In this document: in pieces, positions 10,242-21,246 of the stretch
How positions within the stretch are numbered: position 1 is the first letter of the stretch
Layout: the number at the start of each line of letters is the position of its first letter
Source: Bacilli bacterium
GTDB taxonomy: Bacteria > Bacillota_I > Bacilli_A > RF39 > UBA660
Length of the DNA: 64,000 nucleotides
Direction: 5' to 3'
Assembly (NCBI GenBank): GCA_016297695.1
Contig: JAEDGC010000002.1
Location: 1 to 64,000, forward strand
Translations under genes and position numbers: made by a program
The notes under the pieces: generated by a model
Databases searched by the model: none
What the model was told of the DNA's origin: nothing
The model's input: only the letters and a program-made list of their open reading frames with translations

Positions 10242-11924
10242 ATGAGAATAAGAGGTGCTAAAGATTCTTATACATTAATATTATGTAAAATGAACGGTAA
10301 AAAAATGGGGATGATACCATATACTTCTGTTGAAATAAAAAGAGGGATTAAAACAGTTAGTGAGTTGAGTTTTACTGTAAGTAAATATTATGGAGAAGAT
10401 AATAAATTAAATATATTGTATGATGAGTTAAAAACAGAGAGGTTTATTTATTTAGATGAAGATGAATGTTATGTTATAAAATCTATATCAGAACAAAATG
10501 AAAAAATAAAAACAGTTACAGCTTATTCTAGGGAAAAGAAATTATTTAAAATTACGGCTGAATTTGAAGATATATCTATAACTCTTAAAACTCCATATGC
10601 TGATATAGAAGGATGTTTTAGTCTTGACGAATTATTATACGATGCTACTGGTTGGCATATTGGATATGTAAGCCCTAAAGTATTATATAAATCAAATGAA
10701 ACTATATTAAACAACATAACAAAAGAAACTGAAGCAACATTAACAACAGAGGAAAAATTAAGGTATCAAGAAAGTGTATCAACAAATTGGTATGATTATA
10801 TAAATAATGATATTTCAGAACAATTTGAATGTTTCCCTGTATTTAATAGTTATGATAAAACAATAGATTTATATAGCGATGAAGAACTTGGGAATGACCC
10901 AAATTTAATATTATCATATGATAATTATTTAAAAAATATTGAATGTGTTTCTGATACAGAAGATATTATTACAAAATTAACATTAAGTGGAAATGATGAT
11001 TTAACTATTAGTGAAGTTAATCCTAGTGGAGATACTTATGTTGAAAACTTTTCATATTTTATAGAAAGTAAAGAAATGAGTGATGATTTAATAACGGCAT
11101 TAGAACTTTATTATAAAATGGTTAAAATAAGAGCTGTAGAATGGAATAGATTACGAGAAGAAAAAGCTGAAAAAGAATCGGTTATGACAGCTAAGAAAAC
11201 TGAATTATTATTGGTATATTCAACTATAAAATCTGTTGAGTTTGCAATATCTCAAAGTTCAGATGAAGCATTTAATTCGAAGCAACAAGAAAGATTAGTG
11301 GAATTAAATGATAAAAAAGTTTTATTAGAAAGAGATATTAATTTATTGAATACAGAAATTAATCTATTACAAGAGTCAATAGAAAATATTAATAAATTGT
11401 GTAAGAAAAAATATGCAACAGATGAAAATGGAAGATTAATATTTAACGAACAATTACTAAATGAATTAAAAGATTTTATATATCAGGATACATATAGTAA
11501 TGATTCAATTACAGAAGCATTAACTTTAATGCAAATAGGAGAAAGACAATTGAGTGAAAAATGTTATCCTAAAAAAACATGGAGTGTCGATTCTATTAAT
11601 TTTATAGAAAGATTAATAGATAACGGCTTTAGACAGCATTGGAATGGAGAATTAGGGTTAGGAGATATGATAATTTTAAAAGGTAATGAAAGTATAGAGA
11701 TTATATATTTAATAGGTTATACACAAAAATTTGATGATAAAACAATTCAATTAGAATTATCAAATAAAAAAGAAGAAAATGATTTTTCATTATCTATTGG
11801 AGAGAGATTAACCCAAGGAAAAGAAGCATATAGAATAGCTAAAAAAAGTAGAAGTACAATAAATATGGTTAATAAAAATAGATATGGTCTTACTTATGAT
11901 AAAATAAATAAAAAAATATTATAA
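10242..11924 (+). CDS. Tail-associated protein (Tal / prophage endopeptidase tail family)
   Basis: 560 residues. I chose ATG 10242 because GAGGTGATT lies just upstream, although the frame is open to 10182. The N-terminal part (LILCKMNGKKMGMIPYTSVEIKR ... ELSFTVSKYY) resembles the N-terminal domain of Gram-positive siphovirus Tal proteins, which plug the Dit hub and open at infection. Residues about 300-400 form a coiled coil (REEKAEKESVMTAKKTELLL onward). No catalytic peptidase motif is obvious, so any cell-wall enzyme activity is not claimed. Position between Dit and the large fibre is the main support. Confidence 0.7.
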   Translation: MRIRGAKDSYTLILCKMNGKKMGMIPYTSVEIKRGIKTVSELSFTVSKYYGEDNKLNILYDELKTERFIYLDEDECYVIKSISEQNEKIKTVTAYSREKKLFKITAEFEDISITLKTPYADIEGCFSLDELLYDATGWHIGYVSPKVLYKSNETILNNITKETEATLTTEEKLRYQESVSTNWYDYINNDISEQFECFPVFNSYDKTIDLYSDEELGNDPNLILSYDNYLKNIECVSDTEDIITKLTLSGNDDLTISEVNPSGDTYVENFSYFIESKEMSDDLITALELYYKMVKIRAVEWNRLREEKAEKESVMTAKKTELLLVYSTIKSVEFAISQSSDEAFNSKQQERLVELNDKKVLLERDINLLNTEINLLQESIENINKLCKKKYATDENGRLIFNEQLLNELKDFIYQDTYSNDSITEALTLMQIGERQLSEKCYPKKTWSVDSINFIERLIDNGFRQHWNGELGLGDMIILKGNESIEIIYLIGYTQKFDDKTIQLELSNKKEENDFSLSIGERLTQGKEAYRIAKKSRSTINMVNKNRYGLTYDKINKKIL

Positions 11925-11941
11925 AGAAGGGAGCAGATTAA

Positions 11942-14900
11942 ATGTTATGTAATAATCATCCTGCAATTTCATATATATCATGGTATGGTTTAGTAATTAT
12001 AGGTGAAGATGAAGTTCCTTATATTATATCAGATGGTAAATCATGTATGAAATATATATATTGGGAAATGGATAATCCATATATACTAAGAGAAAGTAAT
12101 GAATGGATAGAAGAATCAACTACTAAAAAAATGATTTATATAAACGAAAATGGAACTGCAACTGAAGTTCCACATAATTCAATTTCTATATATTATAACG
12201 ATACGGGAAATGGTTCAGCTTCAAAACTTACTGGTACAGCATTAGGTAAATTTGATGAGTTAAATAATAAGTATATGACAATAAAAGAAGACGTTGATGG
12301 AATAAAAGAAGTTGTAGGTAGTTCTGAAGCTGGTTCAAATTCACTAGTTGAAAGAGTAAATAAACTTGAAAAAACAGCTTCTAGTACAAATGAAAAAATA
12401 CAGACTATTTCAAAAGATTTTACAAATGGTAAAGAATTAGAAGAATTAAGAAATAATATTAATGTTGCTATAATAAATCTTGGCGAATCATTAGCTTATT
12501 ATGAAGATTATATGAATGAAGTTGCAAAAGATTTAAGTGTATCAAATGACGAGAAAATAATGATTTCAAATAAACAAAATGATTTATTAGATAAATATGC
12601 AATATTATCTCAATATCAACAGGTATTAGTTCAGAGATTAGAAAGCTCAGAAGAAGATAATAGTACCACTATAAACAATTTAAATACTTCTTTAAACAAT
12701 TTAAATACTTCTATCAATAATTTAAATACTATTGTTAATACTGCAATTAGCGATAATACAATTGTTCCTAGTGAAGTTACAACAATGTTAAATATGTTTG
12801 CTAACGTTGCTGTAAAAAATAATGAATATAAAAATGTAATGGCTGATTCAATATTATTAGGAATAGGTGGAAGACTTACTGAGAGTATATTAGATATAAG
12901 AAAAACATCTAGTAGTATTAGTCAGACTGTTAGTAATATAACAGAAGAAATTGATGGAGAAACAGGATTAAAAGTTCAGGTAACAAAAAATGCTACTGCT
13001 ATACAACAAACAGCTAATGAAATAGCTTTAAAATATGTTAAATTTGACCAAACAACTTCTCAAATAACAGTTGGTGATGATATTATTAAATTAGATGCTG
13101 GGAAAGTATTGATGACAGGTACACTTACATGGGATAGTTTAGATGATACGGCAAAAAATAATTTAAAAGGTGCTGATGGAACAGCTGAATATGTAATGTT
13201 AGTTGGAGACCAAATATTTAAATATGATAAAGATGGAAATCCAAATATAGACTCTATAACTTTAACAGCACAAATATCAAACATAGAAAATCCTGTATTT
13301 GATTGGTATTATAGAGATACTAAAAACTCATTAGATTGGAATGCAATAAGTGATAATTCTGGTAAAAGTTCATTTATTTTAACACACGACAGTAGTATAT
13401 GGGGTGATAATACAAATTCTATAACAATAAAAGTTGTATGTGGAAGCCATTCTGATGAGATGACAGTAGTTAAATTATATGATGGTTTATATGGAGAGAA
13501 TGCTAAGTATGTTTCAATTAACGGTAGTCAGTTATTTAGATATAGAGATAATTTTACAAGCACACCAAATCCAACTTCCATCACTTTAACTGGTACAAGA
13601 AATAATATACCTTCAACTACCACTTCAAGATGGTATTATAGAGTATCTGAAAGTGATAATTGGACTGAGATAACATCTTCAAGAAATATTGATGTATTAA
13701 CTATTAATCATGACTCACCTTATTTTGGAGATTCTAAAATATTAATGATAAGATATGAAATAGAAACTTATTATGATATAACTACAATAGCAAAAATATC
13801 AGATGGTTCAGATGGTTATTTTATATTATTAACAAATGAAAACCATAGTGTTCCTTGTGATGAAAATGGAGGTTATACATTTGAAGCAATAAGTACTGCG
13901 TATACTTATATAAGAGTATACAAAGGAACAGAAGAAAAATCATTTACATTAACAAAGACAGATGATGGGTGTGTATCTGTTTATAATAGCTCAACTAAAA
14001 GATTAGATATAACAATGTTATCAAATAATATTGCTACAGTAACAATGACAATAACAGTTGATGGTAAAACATTCCAAAAGGTAATGACTATAACCAAATC
14101 TATAAAAGGTGAAAAAGGAGAAGATGGAACTGGTGTAAATATAATCGGTAAATTAGATAATATAAACCAATTACCTGAAACTGGAACACCAGGAGATGCT
14201 TATATTATTGATGGATTAATATATGTATGGTCGGAAAATATAAATGGTTGGTCAGACGGAGTTCCATTTAGAGGGGAACAAGGTTTACCAGGTAAAGATG
14301 GAACAGATGGAAGAACAACTTATATACATATTAAATATTCAAACGATGGAAAAACTTTTACATCTAATAATGGGGAAGATGTTGGAGATTGGCTTGGTCA
14401 ATATACAGATTATGTAGCTGAAGATTCTACAAATTTCAACGATTATAAATGGAAAAAAATAAGAGGTGAAGATGGGGATAATGGCATAGTAGCTAATCTT
14501 ACAAATGACACACATATAGTACCTATAGAATCAGATGGTACTTTTACTGAAGATGCTTTTGTTGGATGTTCAGCTAAAATATCTTTATCTTTTGTTGAAA
14601 TGGAAATTGTTAATAATGTAATTTATGGTTTTACAGCTCAAGACGATATCGAAGGTACTTGGGATTCTAAAACTGGTACATATACTGTAACAGGTTGGGA
14701 TAATACAAAAAATTCATCATATATTGATTTAAAAGCCACTTACAACGGAGTTACATATACTAAAAGATTTACGATAATAAAAGCTAAAAACCCATTGGAT
14801 GCTTATACGGTTTCTCTTACAAACGAATCTCATGTATTTGCTGGAGATGTATTAAATGCCTTACCTGATAGTACTACTTGTGAAATTATCGCTTATAGAG

Positions 14901-17900
14901 GAGATAAGTTAGTACCAGTAGAAGTTGGAGAAATATCAAATATACCTACTGGTATGGATATAGTTGTTAATAATAATAATACTACTTCAACAACACTAAG
15001 TATTTCAGTAACTACTGCAATGGTTACTAGACATGGTACAATATCAATACCTATAAAAATAGGATTACTTTCATTTACAAAAACATTTGCTTATGCAATA
15101 TCTCTTAGGGGTGTTCAAGGTGAACCAGGTGTGCCAGGTAAAGATGGAAAAGATGGTAATTCTGTTAGAGTTTTAGGAAGATATGATACTGTTGAACAAT
15201 TAAATCAAGCTCATCCAGATGGAAACGAAAATGGTGATGGATATATAGTCGATAAGGATTTATGGGTATGGACAGATACTAAATTTACAAATGTAGGTCA
15301 ATTCCAAGGAGAAGATGGTTTATCTACTTATGTTCATATAAAATATTCAAATGACGGCACTTCATTTACTAATAATAATGGAGAAGATATTGGTACTTGG
15401 ATAGGTATGTATGTAGATAATACTGAAACAGATAGTTTAAAGTTTTCAGATTATAAATGGAAAAAAATGGAAGGTATAGATGCGAAATTATTATCATTAT
15501 CAGCAAACAGACAAACAATAGCTTTTAATAATGATAATACTCCAAAAGATTCTACAGCCATAATATTAACAGCTAATCAGCAAAATTTTTCTGATATATT
15601 AACATGGACTACTGTTCCTAATGTAACTCTTGAGGGCAGTGGAAATAATAGAACTCTTGATGTTTCTAATTTTATTGACAATAATCAAATATTAATCACA
15701 GTAAGCGGTGGAGGTTTAACAGATACAATAACTATTGTAAAAATATCAGATGGACAAAGAGGAGCTGATGGTACATCTGTTAAAATATTAGGCTCATATG
15801 ACACTGTTGAACAATTAAACCAAGCTCATCCAAATGGAAATGAAAATGGTGACGGATATACAGTAGATAAAGATTTATGGGTATGGAATGGTACAGAATT
15901 TACAAATGTTGGTCAAATAAAAGGAAACGATGGTGTAAACGGAGTAGATGGTAGAGACGGAGACTCAGCATATTTACATATTAAATACTCAAACGATGAA
16001 GGAAGAACCTTTACATCTAATAATGGGGAAGATGTTGGAGATTATATGGGTGTATATACAGACAATATACAAACAGATAGTTTAAATCCTTTAGATTATA
16101 CATGGAGCTTAACAAAAGGTAATGATGGTTGGGACGCTTATACAGTTTTATTAACAAATGAATCGCATACATTTGCAGGAGATAAAAATGGAGCATTATC
16201 TAATTCTACTACTTGTGGAGTGATAGCGTATAAAGGTAACGCCCAAGTTCCAGCAACAATAGGAAATATAACTGGTATGCCAACTGGTATGACGACTTCT
16301 ATAAACAATAATAATACAAATAATGCTTCATTTATAGTTGCCGTAACTTCAAGTATGACTTCAAGAAATGGTGTTTTAACAGTTCCTATAACAGTTGATG
16401 GAGTAACATTTACTAAAAGATTTACCTATGCTTTATCTTTAAATGGTTCTGATGGGGCAAATGGTACAAATGCAAAATTATTATCATTGTCAGCGAATAA
16501 ACAACTTATTGCATTTAATAGTGATAATACACCTAAAGATTCTACAGAAATAACACTTACAGCAATTCAACAAAACTTCTCAGATGGAGTAACATGGTCA
16601 ACAAACCCATCAGTACCATTAACTGGTACTGGTCTTACAAGAGGTTTAGCTGTAAGTAATTTTAATAGTAATACAAGAATAGCAGTTACAATATCTTCTG
16701 GTTCTTTAAGTGATACTGTAACATTAGTAAAAGTGATTGATGGTACAGATGGTTCAGATGGAACAGATGGAATAGATGGATGTACTATAAATCTATCAAA
16801 TGATAATCATACATTTGTGGCAAGTTCTAACGGGACAATAGAAGTTCAACAAGCTATAACTACAACAGTTACAGCTTATAAAGGTTCTACACTAATAACA
16901 CCTACTATTGGAACTTTACCGACAGTAAATGGTTTGACTATAAGTAGAAATGGAACAACAATTACAATTATTGCACCAGTTGGTACAAATTTGGCAACAC
17001 ATGGTTCATTTAACATACCTGTTATAGTAGAAGGTATAACATTTAATAAAGCTTTTAGCTATAGTAAAACAAATTGTGGAGCTGACGGTAAAGATGCTTA
17101 TAGTATTATTTTAACTAATGAAGCCCATATATTTCCTTGTGAATCAGATGGAAATATAAGTGCTGTTATTTCTACGACTACTGAGGTTGAAGCATATAAA
17201 GGAACAACTCAATTAACCCCTACTATTGGAACATTACCAACGGTTAGTGGTTTGACATTAACTAAAAAAGATACAACTATAACTATTCAAGCAAACACAG
17301 GAACATCATTAGCTTCTTCTGGTAGTCTTAGTATTCCTATTACAGTTGATGGAATTAATTTCTTCAAAACATTTAGTTGGTCTAAAAGTTTTAAAGGAGA
17401 TAAAGGTGATTCACCAGAGGTAGATATACCTTCATGGATTACTGAATGGGATACTGGTAAAACAACTATTAATGGAAGTACTGTATTAACTCCTAAACTA
17501 TTTGCAGGTACAATATCTAATAGTGTGCCTACTGGGGTAGCCATAGGTAAAAATGTATTTGGTACAAGTGGGAACTACTCTAATATAAGTGGTATTGTTG
17601 GATATAAAAGTGGCAAAAAAACTTATCATTTTAGTACAGATGGTAATTTTTTAGTTGGTACAACAAGTAGCAATCACATTTCTTGGGACGGAAGTAATTT
17701 AGATATAAAAGCAAATTCTATTACTACATATTCGGGAAATAATTTAGATTCTGTTGCAAACACTGCTAGTTCAGCTCAATCAACTGCTAATTCAGCTCAA
17801 TCAACTGCTACTAGTGCATATACATTAGCTGAGCAAACAGATAATAAATTTAGTTGGATTGTTAATGGTACTTCATCAACTAGTTTTACTTTGACAGATA

Positions 17901-19228
17901 GAATGTCTACATTAGTATCAGAGAAAGTAAATGTTATAGCTTCAAAAATAAAATTAACAGGTTCTATTGATATTAATAACGGAACATTTACAGTAGATAC
18001 TAGTGGTAATTTTACGGCTAGTAAAGGTAGACTAACAGGAGTTACTGTTACATCAAATTCAGGTAGTGATATAACTATTATAGATGGTGGTTATATAGAG
18101 TGTGAGGGTACTACAACTAGATATTGGTTAGGAGAGTATGAGGGTAATATGACTACTAAATTAAAAAGCGAAAATGGTAGATTTAGAGCAAGAAACGATA
18201 ATTATAATCGTTCTGTATATTTTTCTGACCAAGGTTTATCTACTACAGCAGATGGTGAACTAGGAAGTTCTGGTATAATTGATTTTCATAATGATTGGTA
18301 TGGATATGGGAATAAAGGTATAGCAATGTATTCAAACCACCATGTTGGTCTTATATCATATAATGGTTACGTTAATATATCACCTGAATGGAATAATGCA
18401 GGTAATAATACATTTAGTTTTCAAGTATATGATGCTTATTCAGGTGGAGCTTCAGATACAGATGGATTAATTTATTACGGTTCACATAGAAATGGATATA
18501 GTACTGTTTTAAGAATAAGTAAAGATGCAAGTGACCCTTATTTACAAGTATTAAACTCATCACTTGGAAGTGATGCAAAACTTATGGCTGAGTATGTAAA
18601 AACAACAATGGTAAATAACAACTATTTTACAAGCGGTACATTAACCATGAATCAATCATACCAAGGCACTCAAGGAGGTACACAAACATATTTAAGTGGA
18701 ACTGTTGTATCAGCCAAAAAATTTTATCAAAATGGGTCATTAGTTAGTACATCAGATATAATATTAAAAGATAATATACGTGAATATACAGGAAGTGCTT
18801 TAGATTTAATATCTAACACTAAAGTATATAAATTTAATAGAATAAATGATATTGATAGGGAAGAGATAGGATTTATAGCTCAAGAAATGCCAGATGAGTT
18901 TATATATCAAAAAGGCAGATTTACTTCAGAAGAATTAGAAGGTTTAACTGTTGAAGAAAAAGTTGAATTATTAGAAAAAGCTACGAAAGAGCATATTGAT
19001 GAGACTAAAATAGAGTGTTATGAAGAATTAGCAAATAATTCAACTTCATTTTATGATTTAGATGATGAAAATACAGAAAAACAAATATCTGAAATTCAAG
19101 ATACTATAAATAATTTAGAATATGTATCGCCTGTATATATGTTAAATCAGAATAATATAATTGCTATTATGTTTAAAGGCATACAAGAACTCAAAGAAGA
19201 AATAGATAAACTTAAAAATAATAATTAA
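11942..19228 (+). CDS. Giant collagen-like tail fibre with C-terminal S74 self-cleaving chaperone
   Basis: 2,428 residues, with GAAGGGAG before the ATG. After a short N-terminal virion-anchoring region and coiled coils (about 100-320) come many immunoglobulin-like repeats. The phrases YDTVEQLNQAHP, DAYTVLLTNESH and LLSLSANKQ each recur. They are separated by short Gly-X-Y runs (GEQGLPGKDGTDG near 776, GEPGVPGKDGKDG near 1056, GTDGSDGTDGIDG near 1600) typical of trimeric phage fibres. The end (about 2266-2428) is a peptidase S74 domain: STSDIILKDNI holds the Ser and Lys pair, followed by IGFIAQEMPD and a terminal coiled coil. In this family the domain templates trimer folding, then cuts itself off. 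The likely role is receptor binding. Confidence is high for architecture and moderate for receptor function. Confidence 0.88.
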   Translation: MLCNNHPAISYISWYGLVIIGEDEVPYIISDGKSCMKYIYWEMDNPYILRESNEWIEESTTKKMIYINENGTATEVPHNSISIYYNDTGNGSASKLTGTALGKFDELNNKYMTIKEDVDGIKEVVGSSEAGSNSLVERVNKLEKTASSTNEKIQTISKDFTNGKELEELRNNINVAIINLGESLAYYEDYMNEVAKDLSVSNDEKIMISNKQNDLLDKYAILSQYQQVLVQRLESSEEDNSTTINNLNTSLNNLNTSINNLNTIVNTAISDNTIVPSEVTTMLNMFANVAVKNNEYKNVMADSILLGIGGRLTESILDIRKTSSSISQTVSNITEEIDGETGLKVQVTKNATAIQQTANEIALKYVKFDQTTSQITVGDDIIKLDAGKVLMTGTLTWDSLDDTAKNNLKGADGTAEYVMLVGDQIFKYDKDGNPNIDSITLTAQISNIENPVFDWYYRDTKNSLDWNAISDNSGKSSFILTHDSSIWGDNTNSITIKVVCGSHSDEMTVVKLYDGLYGENAKYVSINGSQLFRYRDNFTSTPNPTSITLTGTRNNIPSTTTSRWYYRVSESDNWTEITSSRNIDVLTINHDSPYFGDSKILMIRYEIETYYDITTIAKISDGSDGYFILLTNENHSVPCDENGGYTFEAISTAYTYIRVYKGTEEKSFTLTKTDDGCVSVYNSSTKRLDITMLSNNIATVTMTITVDGKTFQKVMTITKSIKGEKGEDGTGVNIIGKLDNINQLPETGTPGDAYIIDGLIYVWSENINGWSDGVPFRGEQGLPGKDGTDGRTTYIHIKYSNDGKTFTSNNGEDVGDWLGQYTDYVAEDSTNFNDYKWKKIRGEDGDNGIVANLTNDTHIVPIESDGTFTEDAFVGCSAKISLSFVEMEIVNNVIYGFTAQDDIEGTWDSKTGTYTVTGWDNTKNSSYIDLKATYNGVTYTKRFTIIKAKNPLDAYTVSLTNESHVFAGDVLNALPDSTTCEIIAYRGDKLVPVEVGEISNIPTGMDIVVNNNNTTSTTLSISVTTAMVTRHGTISIPIKIGLLSFTKTFAYAISLRGVQGEPGVPGKDGKDGNSVRVLGRYDTVEQLNQAHPDGNENGDGYIVDKDLWVWTDTKFTNVGQFQGEDGLSTYVHIKYSNDGTSFTNNNGEDIGTWIGMYVDNTETDSLKFSDYKWKKMEGIDAKLLSLSANRQTIAFNNDNTPKDSTAIILTANQQNFSDILTWTTVPNVTLEGSGNNRTLDVSNFIDNNQILITVSGGGLTDTITIVKISDGQRGADGTSVKILGSYDTVEQLNQAHPNGNENGDGYTVDKDLWVWNGTEFTNVGQIKGNDGVNGVDGRDGDSAYLHIKYSNDEGRTFTSNNGEDVGDYMGVYTDNIQTDSLNPLDYTWSLTKGNDGWDAYTVLLTNESHTFAGDKNGALSNSTTCGVIAYKGNAQVPATIGNITGMPTGMTTSINNNNTNNASFIVAVTSSMTSRNGVLTVPITVDGVTFTKRFTYALSLNGSDGANGTNAKLLSLSANKQLIAFNSDNTPKDSTEITLTAIQQNFSDGVTWSTNPSVPLTGTGLTRGLAVSNFNSNTRIAVTISSGSLSDTVTLVKVIDGTDGSDGTDGIDGCTINLSNDNHTFVASSNGTIEVQQAITTTVTAYKGSTLITPTIGTLPTVNGLTISRNGTTITIIAPVGTNLATHGSFNIPVIVEGITFNKAFSYSKTNCGADGKDAYSIILTNEAHIFPCESDGNISAVISTTTEVEAYKGTTQLTPTIGTLPTVSGLTLTKKDTTITIQANTGTSLASSGSLSIPITVDGINFFKTFSWSKSFKGDKGDSPEVDIPSWITEWDTGKTTINGSTVLTPKLFAGTISNSVPTGVAIGKNVFGTSGNYSNISGIVGYKSGKKTYHFSTDGNFLVGTTSSNHISWDGSNLDIKANSITTYSGNNLDSVANTASSAQSTANSAQSTATSAYTLAEQTDNKFSWIVNGTSSTSFTLTDRMSTLVSEKVNVIASKIKLTGSIDINNGTFTVDTSGNFTASKGRLTGVTVTSNSGSDITIIDGGYIECEGTTTRYWLGEYEGNMTTKLKSENGRFRARNDNYNRSVYFSDQGLSTTADGELGSSGIIDFHNDWYGYGNKGIAMYSNHHVGLISYNGYVNISPEWNNAGNNTFSFQVYDAYSGGASDTDGLIYYGSHRNGYSTVLRISKDASDPYLQVLNSSLGSDAKLMAEYVKTTMVNNNYFTSGTLTMNQSYQGTQGGTQTYLSGTVVSAKKFYQNGSLVSTSDIILKDNIREYTGSALDLISNTKVYKFNRINDIDREEIGFIAQEMPDEFIYQKGRFTSEELEGLTVEEKVELLEKATKEHIDETKIECYEELANNSTSFYDLDDENTEKQISEIQDTINNLEYVSPVYMLNQNNIIAIMFKGIQELKEEIDKLKNNN

Positions 19229-19290
19229 CGATAAAAATAAAAAGTCTTATAATTATAATGTAGAATAAAATAAAAGGAGAGGAATACTAT

Positions 19291-19440
19291 ATGGATATAA
19301 AAGCAGAAATAGCTTTTCAAGAGGCAATGGAAGAAATAGCTACTTTAAATGAAAGGATAGTTATTCAAAGATGTATGATTAAACAATTAGAAGAAGAGAT
19401 AATGAGATTGAAAGAAGAACAAGAAAATAAAGAAGAGTAG
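19291..19440 (+). CDS. Small coiled-coil protein, 49 residues
   Basis: ATG 19291 follows AAAAGGAGAGG. The product is almost wholly one charged helix (QLEEEIMRLKEEQENKEE at the end) with a heptad pattern. The stop codon directly abuts the next gene, whose ribosome site AGGTGA overlaps this stop, so the two are translationally coupled. Similar short helical proteins occur among siphovirus baseplate genes, but I recognise no named family. Confidence 0.75.
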   Translation: MDIKAEIAFQEAMEEIATLNERIVIQRCMIKQLEEEIMRLKEEQENKEE

Positions 19441-19449
19441 GTGAGACAA

Positions 19450-19932
19450 TTGGCTGATAACTTTATTAGAAGAGAAGTTACTATAACCGTTAGTGGAAAA
19501 ACTGCTTCTCTTAGTGAGCCTATATATTTATATCCTAGAGATAGATATATAGATATATTCTTCACCATAAAAGATGCTGGATTCAAATTTGGTTCTAGCC
19601 AATCATACGGAGATAATGCGAGTTATGCTAGAATTAAATATATAAGAAAAGATGGTACTAAAGAAGGGGTTGTATCCCCTTCTATATTACCAGTCCAAGA
19701 AGGTAAAGTAAAGTTGGAAATAACAGATGACTTTATGACTAAAGATGGTGTTGAAATAGAACCAGGAGTGTATCTTTTACAAATATTACTTTATGATAAC
19801 GATAAGGGTCATGGGAGAGTTACTATACCACCAGTTGAATTTGAGATACTTGCACCTATATTCAAAGATAAAGAAGGCACAGATAATGAGGGCGCTTTAT
19901 TCTCTTTAGATGATATAGAGGTAGATGAGTAA
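19450..19932 (+). CDS. BppU-type baseplate upper protein, short form
   Basis: 160 residues starting at TTG 19450. The frame is open from GTG 19441, but AGGTGA at 19439-19444 is correctly spaced only for TTG. The resulting start (ADNFIRREVTITV) lines up with the next gene's start (ARKNALIRKYINLTV). The shared pattern PIYLYPRDRYIDIFFTIKD is the N-terminal fold of phage baseplate upper protein BppU, which docks receptor-binding proteins on the baseplate. No C-terminal receptor-binding part is present, so this may be an adaptor only. The next gene is a longer paralogue two bases downstream. Confidence 0.75.
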   Translation: MADNFIRREVTITVSGKTASLSEPIYLYPRDRYIDIFFTIKDAGFKFGSSQSYGDNASYARIKYIRKDGTKEGVVSPSILPVQEGKVKLEITDDFMTKDGVEIEPGVYLLQILLYDNDKGHGRVTIPPVEFEILAPIFKDKEGTDNEGALFSLDDIEVDE

Positions 19933-19934
19933 CT

Positions 19935-21230
19935 ATGGCTAGAAAAAACGCATTAATTAGGAAATATATTAATTTAACAGTGAAAGAAGATACTGCTATT
20001 CTAGACCAACCAATATATCTATTTCAAAATGATAGAAATATAGACTTGGTATTTACTATAAAAAATTTAAGATATGATATAGTAAGAAATATAGTTGAAG
20101 AGGAAAATGTTGTTGAGTCTTCGGGAGCTACTTATTTCAGAGTCAAGATATTAAAGCCTGACCAAGATGATAAAGATAGAGAATTTACTTCAGATTTATA
20201 TTTTGTAAACGGAGAAAATCAAGTAGTATTCAATATAAATGATACTTTTATATTTGATGAAAAGAACGAAGACGGAAGTTTACCTTCAGAAGAAAATGAT
20301 AAGATAGGTATATATAAATTACAGATACAATTATATGATAGTGGTTTGGGTAGAATAACTATACCAGAGGTTGAATTTGCAGTATTGAGTCCTATATTTT
20401 ATGACCCAGAAACAGATGGTGTTATAGTAGATGATAGTACAGTAGGAGATAGTATTTTGGGTCAACCTGATGAAATAACAGGATTTTATGAATGGTACAA
20501 AGGACAAATAGTTAGTGCAGAAAGATTAAATGCTATTCAAGATAAAATAAAAGAATTACAAATAAAAATAGACAGTGTAGATGTAGGAAAAGTAACTGCA
20601 AAAGAGGTTTCTTATGAAAGTGATGAATTTACTAATGTTCAAGATGCATTAGATAGTTTATTATATAAATCACCAACAGTAACATCATTAACAACTACAT
20701 ATAGTGGTGGTACTACTCTTGAGATGGGTACTGTTTTATCAAGCGTTACATTTAATTGGGCATATAATAAAAATATAACATCTCAAGCGTTTGCCAACGT
20801 AAGTTTAGACCCTAATGTAAGAACATATACTTATACTAGAGGTATATTTAATACAACTACATTAAATCTTACTGCTTCAGATGGTAAAAATTCATGTTCT
20901 AGGAGTATAACATTTACTTATGCAAATCGTATTTTTTATGGTGTATCTAATACAAGTACATATAATGTAGCTTTATTAAGGTCACTATCAAATACATTAA
21001 GTAACTCTAAGGCAAGAAGTTTTACAGTAAATGCTGGTAGTAATCAACATATATTCTATGCAGTACCTACTAGATTAGGTGGATGCAAATTTGCAGTTCA
21101 TGGGTTTGAGGGTGGATTCCAAAAGGTAGCAACAATATCTTATACAAATTCTCAAACGTATACAGAAAGTTATGATATATACAAATCAGATAATCCAAAT
21201 TTAGGTAATACAACAGTTGTTGTAAGTTAG
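19935..21230 (+). CDS. BppU-type baseplate upper protein with C-terminal beta domains
   Basis: 431 residues, start two bases after the previous stop, with GAGGTAGATGAG upstream. Residues 1-160 repeat the BppU N-terminal fold of the preceding gene (QPIYLFQNDRNIDLVFTIKN). Residues about 200-230 are helical, and the rest is a beta-rich tail (TTYSGGTTLEMGTVLSSVT ...) like domains seen in fibre and adhesin proteins. It is the probable anchor plus attachment module at the baseplate. The two adjacent paralogues suggest duplication, with the short copy losing the tail. Confidence 0.75.
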   Translation: MARKNALIRKYINLTVKEDTAILDQPIYLFQNDRNIDLVFTIKNLRYDIVRNIVEEENVVESSGATYFRVKILKPDQDDKDREFTSDLYFVNGENQVVFNINDTFIFDEKNEDGSLPSEENDKIGIYKLQIQLYDSGLGRITIPEVEFAVLSPIFYDPETDGVIVDDSTVGDSILGQPDEITGFYEWYKGQIVSAERLNAIQDKIKELQIKIDSVDVGKVTAKEVSYESDEFTNVQDALDSLLYKSPTVTSLTTTYSGGTTLEMGTVLSSVTFNWAYNKNITSQAFANVSLDPNVRTYTYTRGIFNTTTLNLTASDGKNSCSRSITFTYANRIFYGVSNTSTYNVALLRSLSNTLSNSKARSFTVNAGSNQHIFYAVPTRLGGCKFAVHGFEGGFQKVATISYTNSQTYTESYDIYKSDNPNLGNTTVVVS

Positions 21231-21246
21231 GAGGTGGTTTTGAACA